A stretch of 64,000 bases of DNA, from NCBI GenBank assembly GCA_963820965.1, contig CAWGCC010000014.1, forward strand, positions 62,001-126,000, in the 5' to 3' direction. Shown here one piece after another: positions 7,389 through 15,556 of this stretch. Position 1 is the stretch's first letter; each line of letters opens with the position of its first letter. The position numbers were made by a program, and so were the translations under genes. A model generated the notes under the pieces. That model was not told where the DNA came from. It saw only the letters and a program-made list of their open reading frames with translations, and made no database searches. This stretch comes from DATEDA01 sp963820965. GTDB lineage: Bacteria; Pseudomonadota; Gammaproteobacteria; Burkholderiales; SG8-39.

Positions 7389-8048
7389 TTACTTCGGCTG
7401 CGGCACGATCCGCAGGTACGGCCGCGGCGCCTGCCAGCCGTCGGGGAACTGCTTCTTCGCCTCCTCGTCGGGAACCGAGGCGAGGATGATGACGTCCTCG
7501 CCCTGCCGCCAGTTCACCGGCGTGGCCACCTTGTGCTTGGCGGTGAGCTGCATCGAGTCGAGCACCCGCAGCACCTCGTCGAAGTTGCGCCCGGTGCTCA
7601 TCGGGTAGGTGAGCATCAGCTTGATCTTCTTGTCCGGCCCGATCACGAACACCGAGCGCACCGTCGCGTTGTCCGCCGCGGTGCGCTTGGCCGCCTCGCC
7701 GCTCGCGTTCGGATGGATCATGTCGTAGAGCTTCGCCACCTCCAGGTTCGCATCGCCGATGATCGGGTAGTTGGGCGCATGCCCCTGGGTTTCCTCGATG
7801 TCGTTCGCCCAGCGCTCGTGATCGCCGACCGAGTCGATGCTCAGCCCCAGGATCTTGGTGTTGCGCCGGTCGAACTCGGGCTTCAGCCGGGCCATGTAGC
7901 CGAGCTCGGTGGTGCACACCGGCGTGAAGTCCTTCGGGTGGGAGAACAGGATCGCCCACCCGCTGCCGATCCAGTCGTGAAACTTGATCGGTCCCTGGGT
8001 GGTCTGCGCCGTGAAGTCCGGCGCCTCGTCGCCTATACGCAATGGCAT
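7389..8048 (-). CDS. 1-Cys peroxiredoxin (Prx6/AhpC-TSA family)
   Basis: A 219-residue thiol peroxidase that reduces hydrogen peroxide and organic peroxides in the cytosol. The peroxidatic Cys45 sits in FSHPKDFTPVCTTELG, the PxxxT/SxxC signature. The long C-terminal extension with LTYPMSTGRNFDEVLRVLD and NWRQGEDVIILASV, and the lack of the C-terminal VCP resolving cysteine, place it in the 1-Cys Prx6 group rather than AhpC. The ATG at 8048 lies 7 bases after AGGAGG (rev. strand). The expected electron donor is not encoded nearby. Confidence 0.93.
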   Translation of the reverse strand: MPLRIGDEAPDFTAQTTQGPIKFHDWIGSGWAILFSHPKDFTPVCTTELGYMARLKPEFDRRNTKILGLSIDSVGDHERWANDIEETQGHAPNYPIIGDANLEVAKLYDMIHPNASGEAAKRTAADNATVRSVFVIGPDKKIKLMLTYPMSTGRNFDEVLRVLDSMQLTAKHKVATPVNWRQGEDVIILASVPDEEAKKQFPDGWQAPRPYLRIVPQPK

Positions 8049-8162
8049 GCTCAGCCTCCTGTAAGAAGTCCGATCGTACGGAGATCGGATCGTACGAGCC
8101 GCACGGCGACCCGTCTATCCGCAAGTCGCCGCGCGGATCCGGAAATCGCAAGCCTGGCGCTT

Positions 8163-8960
8163 CTACACCGCTATCGGCGCCTTGATGGCAGGGTGCGGGT
8201 CGTAGCCTTCGAGAGTGAAATCGCCGTACTCGAAGCCGAAGATGTCCTTCACCCCCGGGTTGAGCCTGAGCCGCGGGAAGGGCCGCGGTGTGCGCGCGAG
8301 CTGCTCGCGCGCCTGGTCCAGATGGTTGAGATAGAGATGCGCGTCGCCCAGCGTATGCACGAACTCGCCCGGCTTCAGCCCGGTCACCTGCGCGATCATC
8401 CGCGTGAGCAGCGCGTAGGAGGCGATGTTGAACGGCACGCCGAGGAAGATGTCGGCGCTGCGCTGGTAGAGCTGGCACGAGAGCCGACCCTCCGCCACGT
8501 AGAACTGGAAGAGGGCGTGGCATGGCGGCAGCGCCATGCGGTCGACGTCGGCCGGGTTCCAGGCGGTGACGAGGTGGCGGCGCGAGTCGGGCCTCGTCCG
8601 TATCGACTCGACCACGCGTGCTATCTGGTCGATGATCCCGCCGTGACGGTCGGGCCAGTTGCGCCATTGATAGCCGTAGACGGGGCCGAGATCGCCGTCG
8701 GGGCCGGCCCACTCGTCCCAGATCGTCACGCCTCGTTCCTGCAGCCAGCGCACGTTCGTGTCGCCGCGCAGGAACCAGAGCAGCTCGTAGATGATCGACT
8801 TGAGGTGGAGCTTCTTCGTCGTGAGCAGCGGAAAGCGGTCGGAGAGGTCGAACCGCATCTGCCAGCCGAACACCGATCGCGTGCCGGTTCCGGTGCGATC
8901 GCTCTTGGGGTGACCCCGCTCGAGCACGTGCCCCATGAGATCGAGATAGGCCTGTTCCAT
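8163..8960 (-). CDS. thyA: Thymidylate synthase
   Basis: A 265-residue ThyA that methylates dUMP to dTMP using methylene-tetrahydrofolate. It shows the family order KSDRTGTGTRSVFG, LPLLTTKK-type phosphate loop (FPLLTTKKLHLKSII), the active-site LPPCHALFQFYV with the catalytic Cys, QLYQRSADIFLGVPFNIASYALL and the C-terminal IKAPIAV that closes the site. The start is ATG 8960; the frame stays open upstream but that part is antisense noise. With dcd and folA elsewhere in the window this is part of the dTMP/folate cycle. Confidence 0.97.
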   Translation of the reverse strand: MEQAYLDLMGHVLERGHPKSDRTGTGTRSVFGWQMRFDLSDRFPLLTTKKLHLKSIIYELLWFLRGDTNVRWLQERGVTIWDEWAGPDGDLGPVYGYQWRNWPDRHGGIIDQIARVVESIRTRPDSRRHLVTAWNPADVDRMALPPCHALFQFYVAEGRLSCQLYQRSADIFLGVPFNIASYALLTRMIAQVTGLKPGEFVHTLGDAHLYLNHLDQAREQLARTPRPFPRLRLNPGVKDIFGFEYGDFTLEGYDPHPAIKAPIAV

Positions 8961-9054
8961 CGCTGCAAGTATAGCGGCGGGGCGCGAACTCTCTTCCCCC
9001 AAATTCGAGGAGTTCGGGGGCGTGCGGCGCCGGTTCTCCGGCGGGCGCGGTGCT

Positions 9055-10290
9055 TCAGTGGGCGATGTAGTTGAACAGCTCCCGCGCCGATTGGAAGCGC
9101 GCATCGGGACGCTTCGCGAGCAGGCGGTCGACGATCGGCTGATAGCCTGCGAGGCGCTTCGGCAGCCGCGGGACCTCGCCATGCACGTGCTGGTAGGCGA
9201 GCGCCGAGGCGTTGTCACCCGCGTAGGGCTGCCTGCCGGTCAGCATCTCGTACAGGATGACCCCGGTCGAATAAAGATCGCCGCGCTCGTCGTGCGGGTG
9301 GCCGAGGCACTGCTCCGGGCTCATGTAGAGCGGCGTCGCCATCACCATCCCCTTCTGGGTGAGCGTCGTCGTCGCGTCGAGTTCCCGCGCGAGCCCGAAA
9401 TCGAGGATCGCGAGCCGGTGATTGGTACGAAACATGATGTTCTGCGGCTTGAGGTCGCGGTGGACGACGCCGGCGGTGTGGACGGCGTCGAGCGCCTCGG
9501 CCATCTGGACCAGGATCTTGAGCGCACCCATCGAGCTGATCCCCTTCTGGATGCGCTCGGAGAGGTCGCCTCCGGGAAAATACTCCATCGCCAGCCAGGG
9601 GTTCTCGGCGGTGAACCCCTGGTCGAAGATCATCACGACGTGCTCGTTCTGGATGCGCTGGATGATCTTGTACTCGCGCGCGAACCGCGCCTGCGACTGC
9701 GGATCCCCCGCGAGGCGGGTGTCGAGCATCTTCAAGACGAGCTGCAGGCCGTCGGACTCGCGCTCGGCCAGGTAAACGCGCGACATCCCGCCCTCGCCGA
9801 TCTTCCGCAGCACGCGGTATCCCGACACGCCGACCTGGTCGGCGCCGGCCGGCTGGCCGATCTCGCCGACCTTGAGGCTCTGGGTCGACCGCAGCATCTC
9901 GCGGGAGATCTCGACCGACTCGATCATCGCCTCCTTGATCGCCATCGCGAGGCGGATCGGCGTGAGATCCGGCTTCTTGAGGTAGTCGGCGGCGCCGGCC
10001 TTGACCGCTTTCACCGCCATGTCTTCGCCGCCGGTCTCGGAGAGCACGAGCGTCGGCGGCACGTGACCCTCGGTGCGGAACTCGTTGAGCCACGCGAGCC
10101 CGTCCGCGCCCGTGCCCGGAACGTCGTCGAGCAGCAGCACGTCGTAGCGCCGCCAGTCGAAGCCGACTGCCGGCTGGCCCTGCGTGGCCGGGTCCCAGAG
10201 CGTCAGCTCCGCGTCCGGCATCGCCGCGGCGAGGTACTGCGTGACGCGGCTGCGGAACTCGGGGGAGTCGTCGATGACGAGGACGCGCAT
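9055..10290 (-). CDS. Receiver domain fused to a Hanks-type Ser/Thr protein kinase
   Basis: A 411-residue fusion. Residues 1-125 are a CheY-like receiver (MRVLVIDDSP, phosphoacceptor Asp55 in VLLLDD, conserved Lys105 in YLKKPD). A short linker leads to a complete eukaryotic-type kinase (from ~158): glycine loop GEGGMSRVY (165-173), catalytic-lysine strand LVLKMLD (Lys187), HRDLKPQN (277-284), DFG (297-299) and the activation-segment end TPLYMSPEQ. All catalytic residues are present, so it should be active. There is no transmembrane segment or sensor tail, so it is a soluble kinase whose activity is probably set by phosphorylation of the receiver from an unlinked histidine kinase. The start at ATG 10290 gives the receiver directly. 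Confidence 0.88.
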   Translation of the reverse strand: MRVLVIDDSPEFRSRVTQYLAAAMPDAELTLWDPATQGQPAVGFDWRRYDVLLLDDVPGTGADGLAWLNEFRTEGHVPPTLVLSETGGEDMAVKAVKAGAADYLKKPDLTPIRLAMAIKEAMIESVEISREMLRSTQSLKVGEIGQPAGADQVGVSGYRVLRKIGEGGMSRVYLAERESDGLQLVLKMLDTRLAGDPQSQARFAREYKIIQRIQNEHVVMIFDQGFTAENPWLAMEYFPGGDLSERIQKGISSMGALKILVQMAEALDAVHTAGVVHRDLKPQNIMFRTNHRLAILDFGLARELDATTTLTQKGMVMATPLYMSPEQCLGHPHDERGDLYSTGVILYEMLTGRQPYAGDNASALAYQHVHGEVPRLPKRLAGYQPIVDRLLAKRPDARFQSARELFNYIAH

Positions 10291-10294
10291 TCGA

Positions 10295-10702
10295 TTACGG
10301 TGGCGGCGGCTCGCACGATGATAGCCCCTTCCGGGGCGCCGCTTCACGTGGCGGAAGGAGCCAGAGTGTGACGGCTACCGCAGTCGCGAAGAGGACATAC
10401 GCGACGGTGAACACCCACTCGGGCAGATCGTAGTAGAGAAGCCGGCTCACCCAGCGCCCGACGAAGCTCGGACCGCCAGGGCTCGCGCGCCGCAGCGCGT
10501 CCTCCCAGACCGTCAGCGGGCAGGTGACGCCGACGAGGGCTTCCAGCGCGACGAGCGCAATCGCCGCGAGGTGCGCGTAGCGGAATGCGCGGTTGCGGAC
10601 CCACCGCCAGCCGAGCGCGCCGCCGACGAGGATCAGCGCGAAGCCGCCGACGACGAACAGGACGAACGCGAAGTGGACGAGGAGGACGAGGTCGGCAGGC
10701 AC
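10295..10702 (-). CDS. DUF2784 family membrane protein
   Basis: About 135 residues from the GTG at 10702, giving MPADLVLLVHFAFVLFVVGG, the usual DUF2784 opening. It has four predicted membrane helices (about 5-27, 40-62, an internal one after VALEALVGVTCPLT, and VFTVAYVLFATAVAVTLWLL near the end) and the family motif CPLTVWEDALR. Function is unknown in the family. The open frame reaches upstream to 11056, but that part is antisense to the sulfurtransferase gene and is not used. It precedes the receiver-kinase gene on the same strand with a 4-base gap, so they are likely co-transcribed. Confidence 0.82.
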   Translation of the reverse strand: MPADLVLLVHFAFVLFVVGGFALILVGGALGWRWVRNRAFRYAHLAAIALVALEALVGVTCPLTVWEDALRRASPGGPSFVGRWVSRLLYYDLPEWVFTVAYVLFATAVAVTLWLLPPREAAPRKGLSSCEPPPP

Positions 10703-10793
10703 GGGCAGCGCAAGGAACGCAGAGATCGCACCGAAAGCCGATCCGTCATTTCTCCGCGCTCTTTGCGCTTCTCTGCGCCCTCTCCGTCGAGGT

Positions 10794-11639
10794 CTAAGGC
10801 GCGGCGCCGGCCGCGCGAGGTCGCGCCGGGTCGGCGATCCACTCGCTCCACGACCCGGGATAGAGCTTGCTGCCCGACAGGCCGGCGACCTCCATCGCGA
10901 GGAGGTTATGACAGGCGGCAACGCCCGAGCCGCACGAGTGCACGACGGCGTCCGGCGCGAGGCCGCCGAGCAGCACCTGGAATTCCTCGCGCAGCCGTTC
11001 CGCAGGCTTGAAGGTGCCCCCGTCGAGGTTCTCGCGGACGAATCGATTGATCGCACCAGGGATGTGCCCGGCGACCGGGTCGATCGGCTCGACTTCGCCC
11101 CGATAGCGTTCCGCCGAGCGCGCGTCCACGAGCTTCATCCCGGGACTGCCTAGCCGCGCCAGAAGGAAACCGGCGTCGACGGCGAGCGGCCGGGGCCGCG
11201 GCTCGAACCGCGCCGGCGTCGCGCGGGGCGGCTCGGCGGCAACGGGACGCTCCTCCCGCAGCCACTTCCCGAGTCCGCCGTCGAGCACCGCGACCGCGTC
11301 GTGGCCGAGCCATCGCAGCATCCACCACAGGCGCGCCGCGTTCACCCCTCCGTGCGCGTCGTAGGCGACCACCTGCGTGTCCGGGCCGACACCGGCGGCG
11401 CCGAGCTTCGCGGCGAACACCGCGGGGTCGGGTAGCGGGTGCCGGCCATTCTCGCCGGTCGCGAGCCCCGCGAGGTCCTCGTCCATGTGCATGAACCGGG
11501 CGCCGGGGATGTGCGACTGCCGGTACTCGGCGCGCCCGAGATCGCCTCGAGCGAGATCGTGGCGGCAGTCGAAGACGACCCAGCGCGGATCGTCGAGATG
11601 ACGGGCGAGCTCGTCCGTGGCAACCAGCGTCGTGAGCAT
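10794..11639 (-). CDS. sseA: Thiosulfate/3-mercaptopyruvate sulfurtransferase (two-rhodanese-domain)
   Basis: A 281-residue tandem-rhodanese protein. The inactive N-terminal domain has WVVFDCRHDL, HIPGARFMHMDEDLAG and DGGLGKWLREERP. The catalytic C-terminal domain has KLVDARSAERYRG, HIPGAINRF and the active-site loop HSCGSGVAA with the persulfide-forming Cys. The CGSGV loop is the mercaptopyruvate-sulfurtransferase type (thiosulfate enzymes usually have CRxGx). It moves sulfur from 3-mercaptopyruvate or thiosulfate to cyanide or thiols. The start is ATG 11639; the enormous frame continuing upstream is antisense to the aminotransferase gene. Confidence 0.92.
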   Translation of the reverse strand: MLTTLVATDELARHLDDPRWVVFDCRHDLARGDLGRAEYRQSHIPGARFMHMDEDLAGLATGENGRHPLPDPAVFAAKLGAAGVGPDTQVVAYDAHGGVNAARLWWMLRWLGHDAVAVLDGGLGKWLREERPVAAEPPRATPARFEPRPRPLAVDAGFLLARLGSPGMKLVDARSAERYRGEVEPIDPVAGHIPGAINRFVRENLDGGTFKPAERLREEFQVLLGGLAPDAVVHSCGSGVAACHNLLAMEVAGLSGSKLYPGSWSEWIADPARPRAAGAAP

Positions 11640-11753
11640 GGCGTGTCGACTATAGCAGGACCGGGCCATAATTCGAGCTTGCCGGGGACCTCTCGATATG
11701 GGGAATCTGCAAGCGGGCCGTGCGGCCCCTGTTCGTTCCCCGGAGGAGCTGCC

Positions 11754-13103
11754 ATGAACGAGATCGTGCCGAAGAACGTCCAGGGCCTCGCCGTCAACCT
11801 CGAGGCGTACTGGATGCCGTTCTCTCACAACCGCTACTTCAAGCGGCATCACGAGCGCCGGCTGCTCGCTTCCGCGCGGGGCGCGTACTACACCACGGTC
11901 GAGGGGCACCGGCTCTTCGACTGTCTCTCGGGGCTGTGGTGCGTCGGCCTGGGACACGGGCATCCGCGCATCGCCGCGGCGCTCAAGGCGCAGTTCGAGA
12001 CGATGGACTACAGCCCGGCGTTCCAGATGGGCAGCCCTGAGACCTTCCGCCTCGCCGAGCGCATCGCCGGCATGGCGCCGCCCGGACTCGACCACGTCTT
12101 CTTCGTCAACTCCGGGTCGGAGGCGGTGGATACCGCGCTCAAGATCGCGCTCGCCTATCACCGCGTCCGCGGCGAGGGCGCGCGGATCCGGTTCATCGGC
12201 CGCGAGCGCGGCTACCACGGCGTAGGATTCGGCGGCATCTCGGTCGGCGGGATGGTCGCGAACCGCAAGATGTTTCCCTCTGCCCAGCTCGTCGGGGTTG
12301 ATCACCTGCCGCACACGCTCGACTACGCCGAGATGGCGTTCTCGCGCGGCCAGCCGAAATGGGGCGCCCATCTCGCGGACGATCTGTCGCGGCTCGTCGC
12401 CCTGCACGACGCCTCCACGATCGCGGCCGTCGTCGTCGAGCCGGTGCAGGGGTCGGCCGGCGTGATCGTGCCGCCGGTCGGCTACCTCGAGCGGCTGCGC
12501 GAGCTGTGCACGCGGCACGGGTGCCTCCTCGTCTTCGACGAGGTGATCACCGGCTTCGGCCGCATGGGCGCGGCGTTTGCGGCCGAGCGTTTCGGCGTGG
12601 TCCCGGACATGATCCTGTTCGCGAAGGGCGTGAACAACGGTGCGGTGCCGCTCGGCGGCGTGATCGTCCGCAAGGAGATCTACGACGCGTTCATGACCGG
12701 CGCCGAGCATCTCGTCGAGTTCTTCCACGGCTACACGTACTCGGGGCATCCGATGGCGGTCGCCGCCGCCCATGCAACGCTCGACGTGCTCGAGGAGGAG
12801 GGCACCTTCGCGCGCGTGCGCGCGCTCGAGCGCGTGCTCGAGGACGCGATGCACTCCCTGAAGGGTGAGCCGGGGATCCTCGATATCCGCAACCTCGGGC
12901 TCGCTGCGGCCATCGACCTCGAGCCGATCGCAGGGCAGCCCGGCGTACGCGCGCTGAAGGTCTTCGAGCACGGCTTGCGCGAGGGGCAGCTGCTGCGCTT
13001 CACCGGCGACACGATCGCCGTCGGCCCGCCCTTCGTCTCGACCGAGGACGAGCTGGGGCGGATGGTCGACGGCATTCGCGCGGCGATTCGGGCCGCGGGG
13101 TAG
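11754..13103 (+). CDS. Omega-amino acid (beta-alanine):pyruvate aminotransferase, class III
   Basis: A 449-residue PLP enzyme of the class-III (ornithine/GABA/beta-alanine) aminotransferase fold. It opens LEAYWMPFSHNRYFKRHHE, the start typical of beta-alanine--pyruvate transaminases. It shows the cofactor pocket FFVNSGSEAVDTALKIA, GYHGVGFGG, LLVFDEVITGFGR and the Schiff-base lysine in LFAKGVNNGAVPLGG. The ATG at 11754 follows GGAGGAG. A hydantoinase/carbamoylase-type amidohydrolase starts 6 bases after its stop. Together they fit the last two steps of reductive pyrimidine breakdown (N-carbamoyl-beta-alanine to beta-alanine to malonate semialdehyde); that pairing is inference. Confidence 0.88.
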   Translation: MNEIVPKNVQGLAVNLEAYWMPFSHNRYFKRHHERRLLASARGAYYTTVEGHRLFDCLSGLWCVGLGHGHPRIAAALKAQFETMDYSPAFQMGSPETFRLAERIAGMAPPGLDHVFFVNSGSEAVDTALKIALAYHRVRGEGARIRFIGRERGYHGVGFGGISVGGMVANRKMFPSAQLVGVDHLPHTLDYAEMAFSRGQPKWGAHLADDLSRLVALHDASTIAAVVVEPVQGSAGVIVPPVGYLERLRELCTRHGCLLVFDEVITGFGRMGAAFAAERFGVVPDMILFAKGVNNGAVPLGGVIVRKEIYDAFMTGAEHLVEFFHGYTYSGHPMAVAAAHATLDVLEEEGTFARVRALERVLEDAMHSLKGEPGILDIRNLGLAAAIDLEPIAGQPGVRALKVFEHGLREGQLLRFTGDTIAVGPPFVSTEDELGRMVDGIRAAIRAAG

Positions 13104-13109
13104 ACGCCG

Positions 13110-14375
13110 ATGAACGACGCGACGACGCGCAACGCGGGCACGGCGGGCCTGCGCATCAACGGCGACCGGCTGTGGCAGTCGCTCATGGACCTGGCGGCGA
13201 TCGGCGCGACGCCGCTCGGCGGCGTGCGGCGCATCGCCCTGACCGACCTGGACCGGCAGGGGCGCGACCAGGTCGTCGGCTGGTTTCGCGCGGCGGGGCT
13301 GGAGGTGCGTGTCGATCCGATCGGCAACCTCTTCGGGCGGCGCGCCGGCCGCGATGCCAGACGCCCGCCGGTAGTCGCCGGCAGCCACATCGACACTCAG
13401 CCTTCAGGCGGCAAGTTCGACGGCAACTTCGGCGTGCTCGCGGCGCTCGAGGTCGTCCGCACGCTGAACGACCGCGGCATCGCGACCGAGGCCCCGGTCG
13501 AGGTCGCGGTATGGACCAACGAGGAGGGCACGCGCTTCACGCCGGTGATGATGGGCTCGGGCGTGTTCGCGGGCGTGCATCCGCTCGAGGAAGTGCTCGC
13601 CCGTACCGACCTCGAAGGCCGCTCGGTCGGCGACGAACTCCGGCGCATCGGGTACGCCGGCGATGCGCCCGTCGGGACGCCGGTCGGCGCCTACTTCGAG
13701 GCGCACATCGAGCAGGGCCCGGTGCTCGAGGATACCGGCCGCACCATCGGCGTCGTGACGGGGGCGCTCGGCCAACGCTGGTACGACGTGACGGTCACCG
13801 GCATGAACGCGCATGCCGGCCCGACGCCGATGCGGCTGCGGAAGGACGCGCTGCTCGCCGCGTCGCGGCTCGTCGGGGAGGTCAACCGCATCGCGCTCGA
13901 GTTCGCGCCCGAGGCGAGAGGCACGGTCGGCTTCATGCAGGTCAGCCCGAACTCGCGCAACGTCGTGCCGGGCGAGGTGAAGTTCTCGGTGGATTTCCGG
14001 CATGCGACCGACGACGGCCTCCTCGACTTGGACCGCGCACTGCGCGCGGCGTGCGAGCGCGTCGCGCGGGAGACGAGTGTCGCGGTCACGGCGACCCAGG
14101 TCGTCTACTTCCCGCCGTGCGCCTTCGACGCGGCGTGCGTCGCGGCGGTCCGCGCGGCCGCGGCCGAGTTCGGGTTTCCGCATCAGGACATCGTGAGCGG
14201 CGCCGGGCACGACGCGGTTTACGTGGCAAGGGTGGCGCCGGCGGCGATGATCTTCGTGCCCTGCAAGGACGGCATCAGCCATAACGAGATCGAGGATGCC
14301 ACGCCGGGCGATCTCGAGGCCGGGTGCAACGTGCTTGCGCGGGCGATGCTGGCTCGCGCTCGCGTCGCGGCCTGA
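13110..14375 (+). CDS. M20-type Zn-dependent amidase, hydantoinase/carbamoylase family (probable beta-ureidopropionase)
   Basis: A 421-residue dinuclear-metal hydrolase. Metal and catalytic motifs: GSHIDTQPSGGKFDGNFG (His and Asp ligands), WTNEEGTRFTP (catalytic Glu and metal Glu), EAHIEQGPVLE (His ligand) and the C-terminal GISHNEIE. The lid domain has GMNAHAGPTPM, and the family members nearest in sequence act on N-carbamoyl amino acids, N-carbamoyl-beta-alanine or allantoate. The neighbouring beta-alanine-type aminotransferase favours beta-ureidopropionase. A second, AllC-like member sits in the ureide operon at 50.3 kb, so this one is less likely to be the allantoate enzyme. Confidence 0.85.
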   Translation: MNDATTRNAGTAGLRINGDRLWQSLMDLAAIGATPLGGVRRIALTDLDRQGRDQVVGWFRAAGLEVRVDPIGNLFGRRAGRDARRPPVVAGSHIDTQPSGGKFDGNFGVLAALEVVRTLNDRGIATEAPVEVAVWTNEEGTRFTPVMMGSGVFAGVHPLEEVLARTDLEGRSVGDELRRIGYAGDAPVGTPVGAYFEAHIEQGPVLEDTGRTIGVVTGALGQRWYDVTVTGMNAHAGPTPMRLRKDALLAASRLVGEVNRIALEFAPEARGTVGFMQVSPNSRNVVPGEVKFSVDFRHATDDGLLDLDRALRAACERVARETSVAVTATQVVYFPPCAFDAACVAAVRAAAAEFGFPHQDIVSGAGHDAVYVARVAPAAMIFVPCKDGISHNEIEDATPGDLEAGCNVLARAMLARARVAA

Positions 14376-14383
14376 GGGCGAGG

Positions 14384-14638
14384 ATGGCCAGGAACGCCGC
14401 CGACGCCGCAGGCGACGACGCCCCGCCGAGCTTCGAGGCCGCGCTTGCCGAGCTGGAGAAGATCGTGCAGTCGATGGAGGCCGGCACGCTTTCGCTCGAG
14501 GACTCGCTCGCCGCCCACAAGCGCGGGATCGAGCTCGCGAAGTACTGCCAGGGGCGCCTTGCCCAGGCGCAGGCGCAGGTCCGGGTGCTCGAGGAAGGTG
14601 CGCTGAAAGCCCTGTCCGGTGACGACGCCGAAGGCTGA
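14384..14638 (+). CDS. xseB: Exodeoxyribonuclease VII small subunit
   Basis: An 84-residue helical protein with the XseB core SFEAALAELEKIVQSMEAG, LSLEDSLAAHKRGIEL and YCQGRLAQAQAQV. It associates in several copies with XseA to form the single-strand-specific exonuclease VII. The start is ATG 14384 (AGGATGG context). An upstream in-frame ATG at 14324 would run into the preceding gene. It overlaps ispA by 20 bases, the conserved xseB-ispA-dxs order. Confidence 0.93.
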   Translation: MARNAADAAGDDAPPSFEAALAELEKIVQSMEAGTLSLEDSLAAHKRGIELAKYCQGRLAQAQAQVRVLEEGALKALSGDDAEG

Positions 14639-15521
14639 TCTCCGCGACTGGATGGCCGAGGTCCAGTCGCGGATCGAGCGGGTGCTCGAACGCGTGCTCC
14701 CGGCCGCCGACCACGCTCCGCAGCGCCTTCACCGGGCGATGCGCTACGCGGTCCTCGGCGCCGGAAAGCGCGTGCGGCCGATGCTCGCGTTCGCGGCCGG
14801 GGAGCTCGCGGAAAGCGACCCGGAGCGACTGGACGCGGTCGGCTGTGCGCTCGAGCTGATCCACGCGTACTCGCTGGTGCACGACGATCTGCCGTGCATG
14901 GACGACGACGTCCTTCGCCGCGGCCGGCCGACCGTCCATGTCGAGTTCGACGAGGCGACGGCGCTGCTCGTCGGCGACGGTCTCCAGTCGCTGGCGTTCG
15001 AGGTGCTCGCCGCGGGCCGCCTGGCCGAGGATCCTTCGACCCAGCTCGGAATGCTCCACACGCTCGCGGTCGCGAGCGGCACCCGCGGGATGGCAGGCGG
15101 GCAGGCGATCGATCTCGCCGCGGTGGGCGAGGCGCTAACGCTGCCCGAGCTCGAATTCATGCACATCCTGAAGACCGGCGCGCTGATCCGCGCCTCGGTG
15201 GCGCTCGGCGCGCGGTGCGGCAAGCCGCTCGGACGCGTCGAGTCCGGACACCTCGATCGCTACGCGAAATGCGTCGGCCTCGCGTTCCAGGTGGTCGACG
15301 ACGTGCTCGACGCCGCGGCGCCGACCGCGACGCTCGGCAAGACCGCCGGCAAGGACGCAGCGCAGCGCAAGCCGACCTATGTCTCGCTGCTCGGCGTCAC
15401 GCGCGCACGAGCGCTCGCGGAGGAACTGCGCCACGACGCGCATGCCGCGCTCGAAGGCTTCGGCCGGCGCGCGGTGCGCCTGCGGGATCTCGCGGACTTC
15501 ATCGTGAAGCGTGAGTTCTGA
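14619..15521 (+). CDS. ispA: Farnesyl diphosphate synthase (polyprenyl synthetase)
   Basis: A 300-residue prenyltransferase condensing IPP with DMAPP and geranyl diphosphate to farnesyl diphosphate. First aspartate-rich motif DDLPCMDDD with the following RRGRPTVH; second motif in FQVVDDVLDAAA; GKRVRPML binds IPP and GGQAIDLAA is also conserved. Start GTG 14619 inside xseB; the next in-frame ATG would remove a family-like helix. It provides precursors for ubiquinone and undecaprenyl phosphate; the partner Dxs is encoded next. Confidence 0.95.
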   Translation: MTTPKADLRDWMAEVQSRIERVLERVLPAADHAPQRLHRAMRYAVLGAGKRVRPMLAFAAGELAESDPERLDAVGCALELIHAYSLVHDDLPCMDDDVLRRGRPTVHVEFDEATALLVGDGLQSLAFEVLAAGRLAEDPSTQLGMLHTLAVASGTRGMAGGQAIDLAAVGEALTLPELEFMHILKTGALIRASVALGARCGKPLGRVESGHLDRYAKCVGLAFQVVDDVLDAAAPTATLGKTAGKDAAQRKPTYVSLLGVTRARALAEELRHDAHAALEGFGRRAVRLRDLADFIVKREF

Positions 15522-15556
15522 CCCGGGAAGCTGGAAACAGGAAGCGTTACAATTAC

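Noticed and set aside
7365..9074. 569-codon plus-strand frame
   Set aside because: Antisense to peroxiredoxin and thyA; composition is typical of shadow frames in high-GC DNA.
11640..13388. Long minus-strand extension of the sulfurtransferase frame
   Set aside because: It is antisense to the well-supported aminotransferase gene, rich in Arg/His/Asp noise, and the family start is at 11639.
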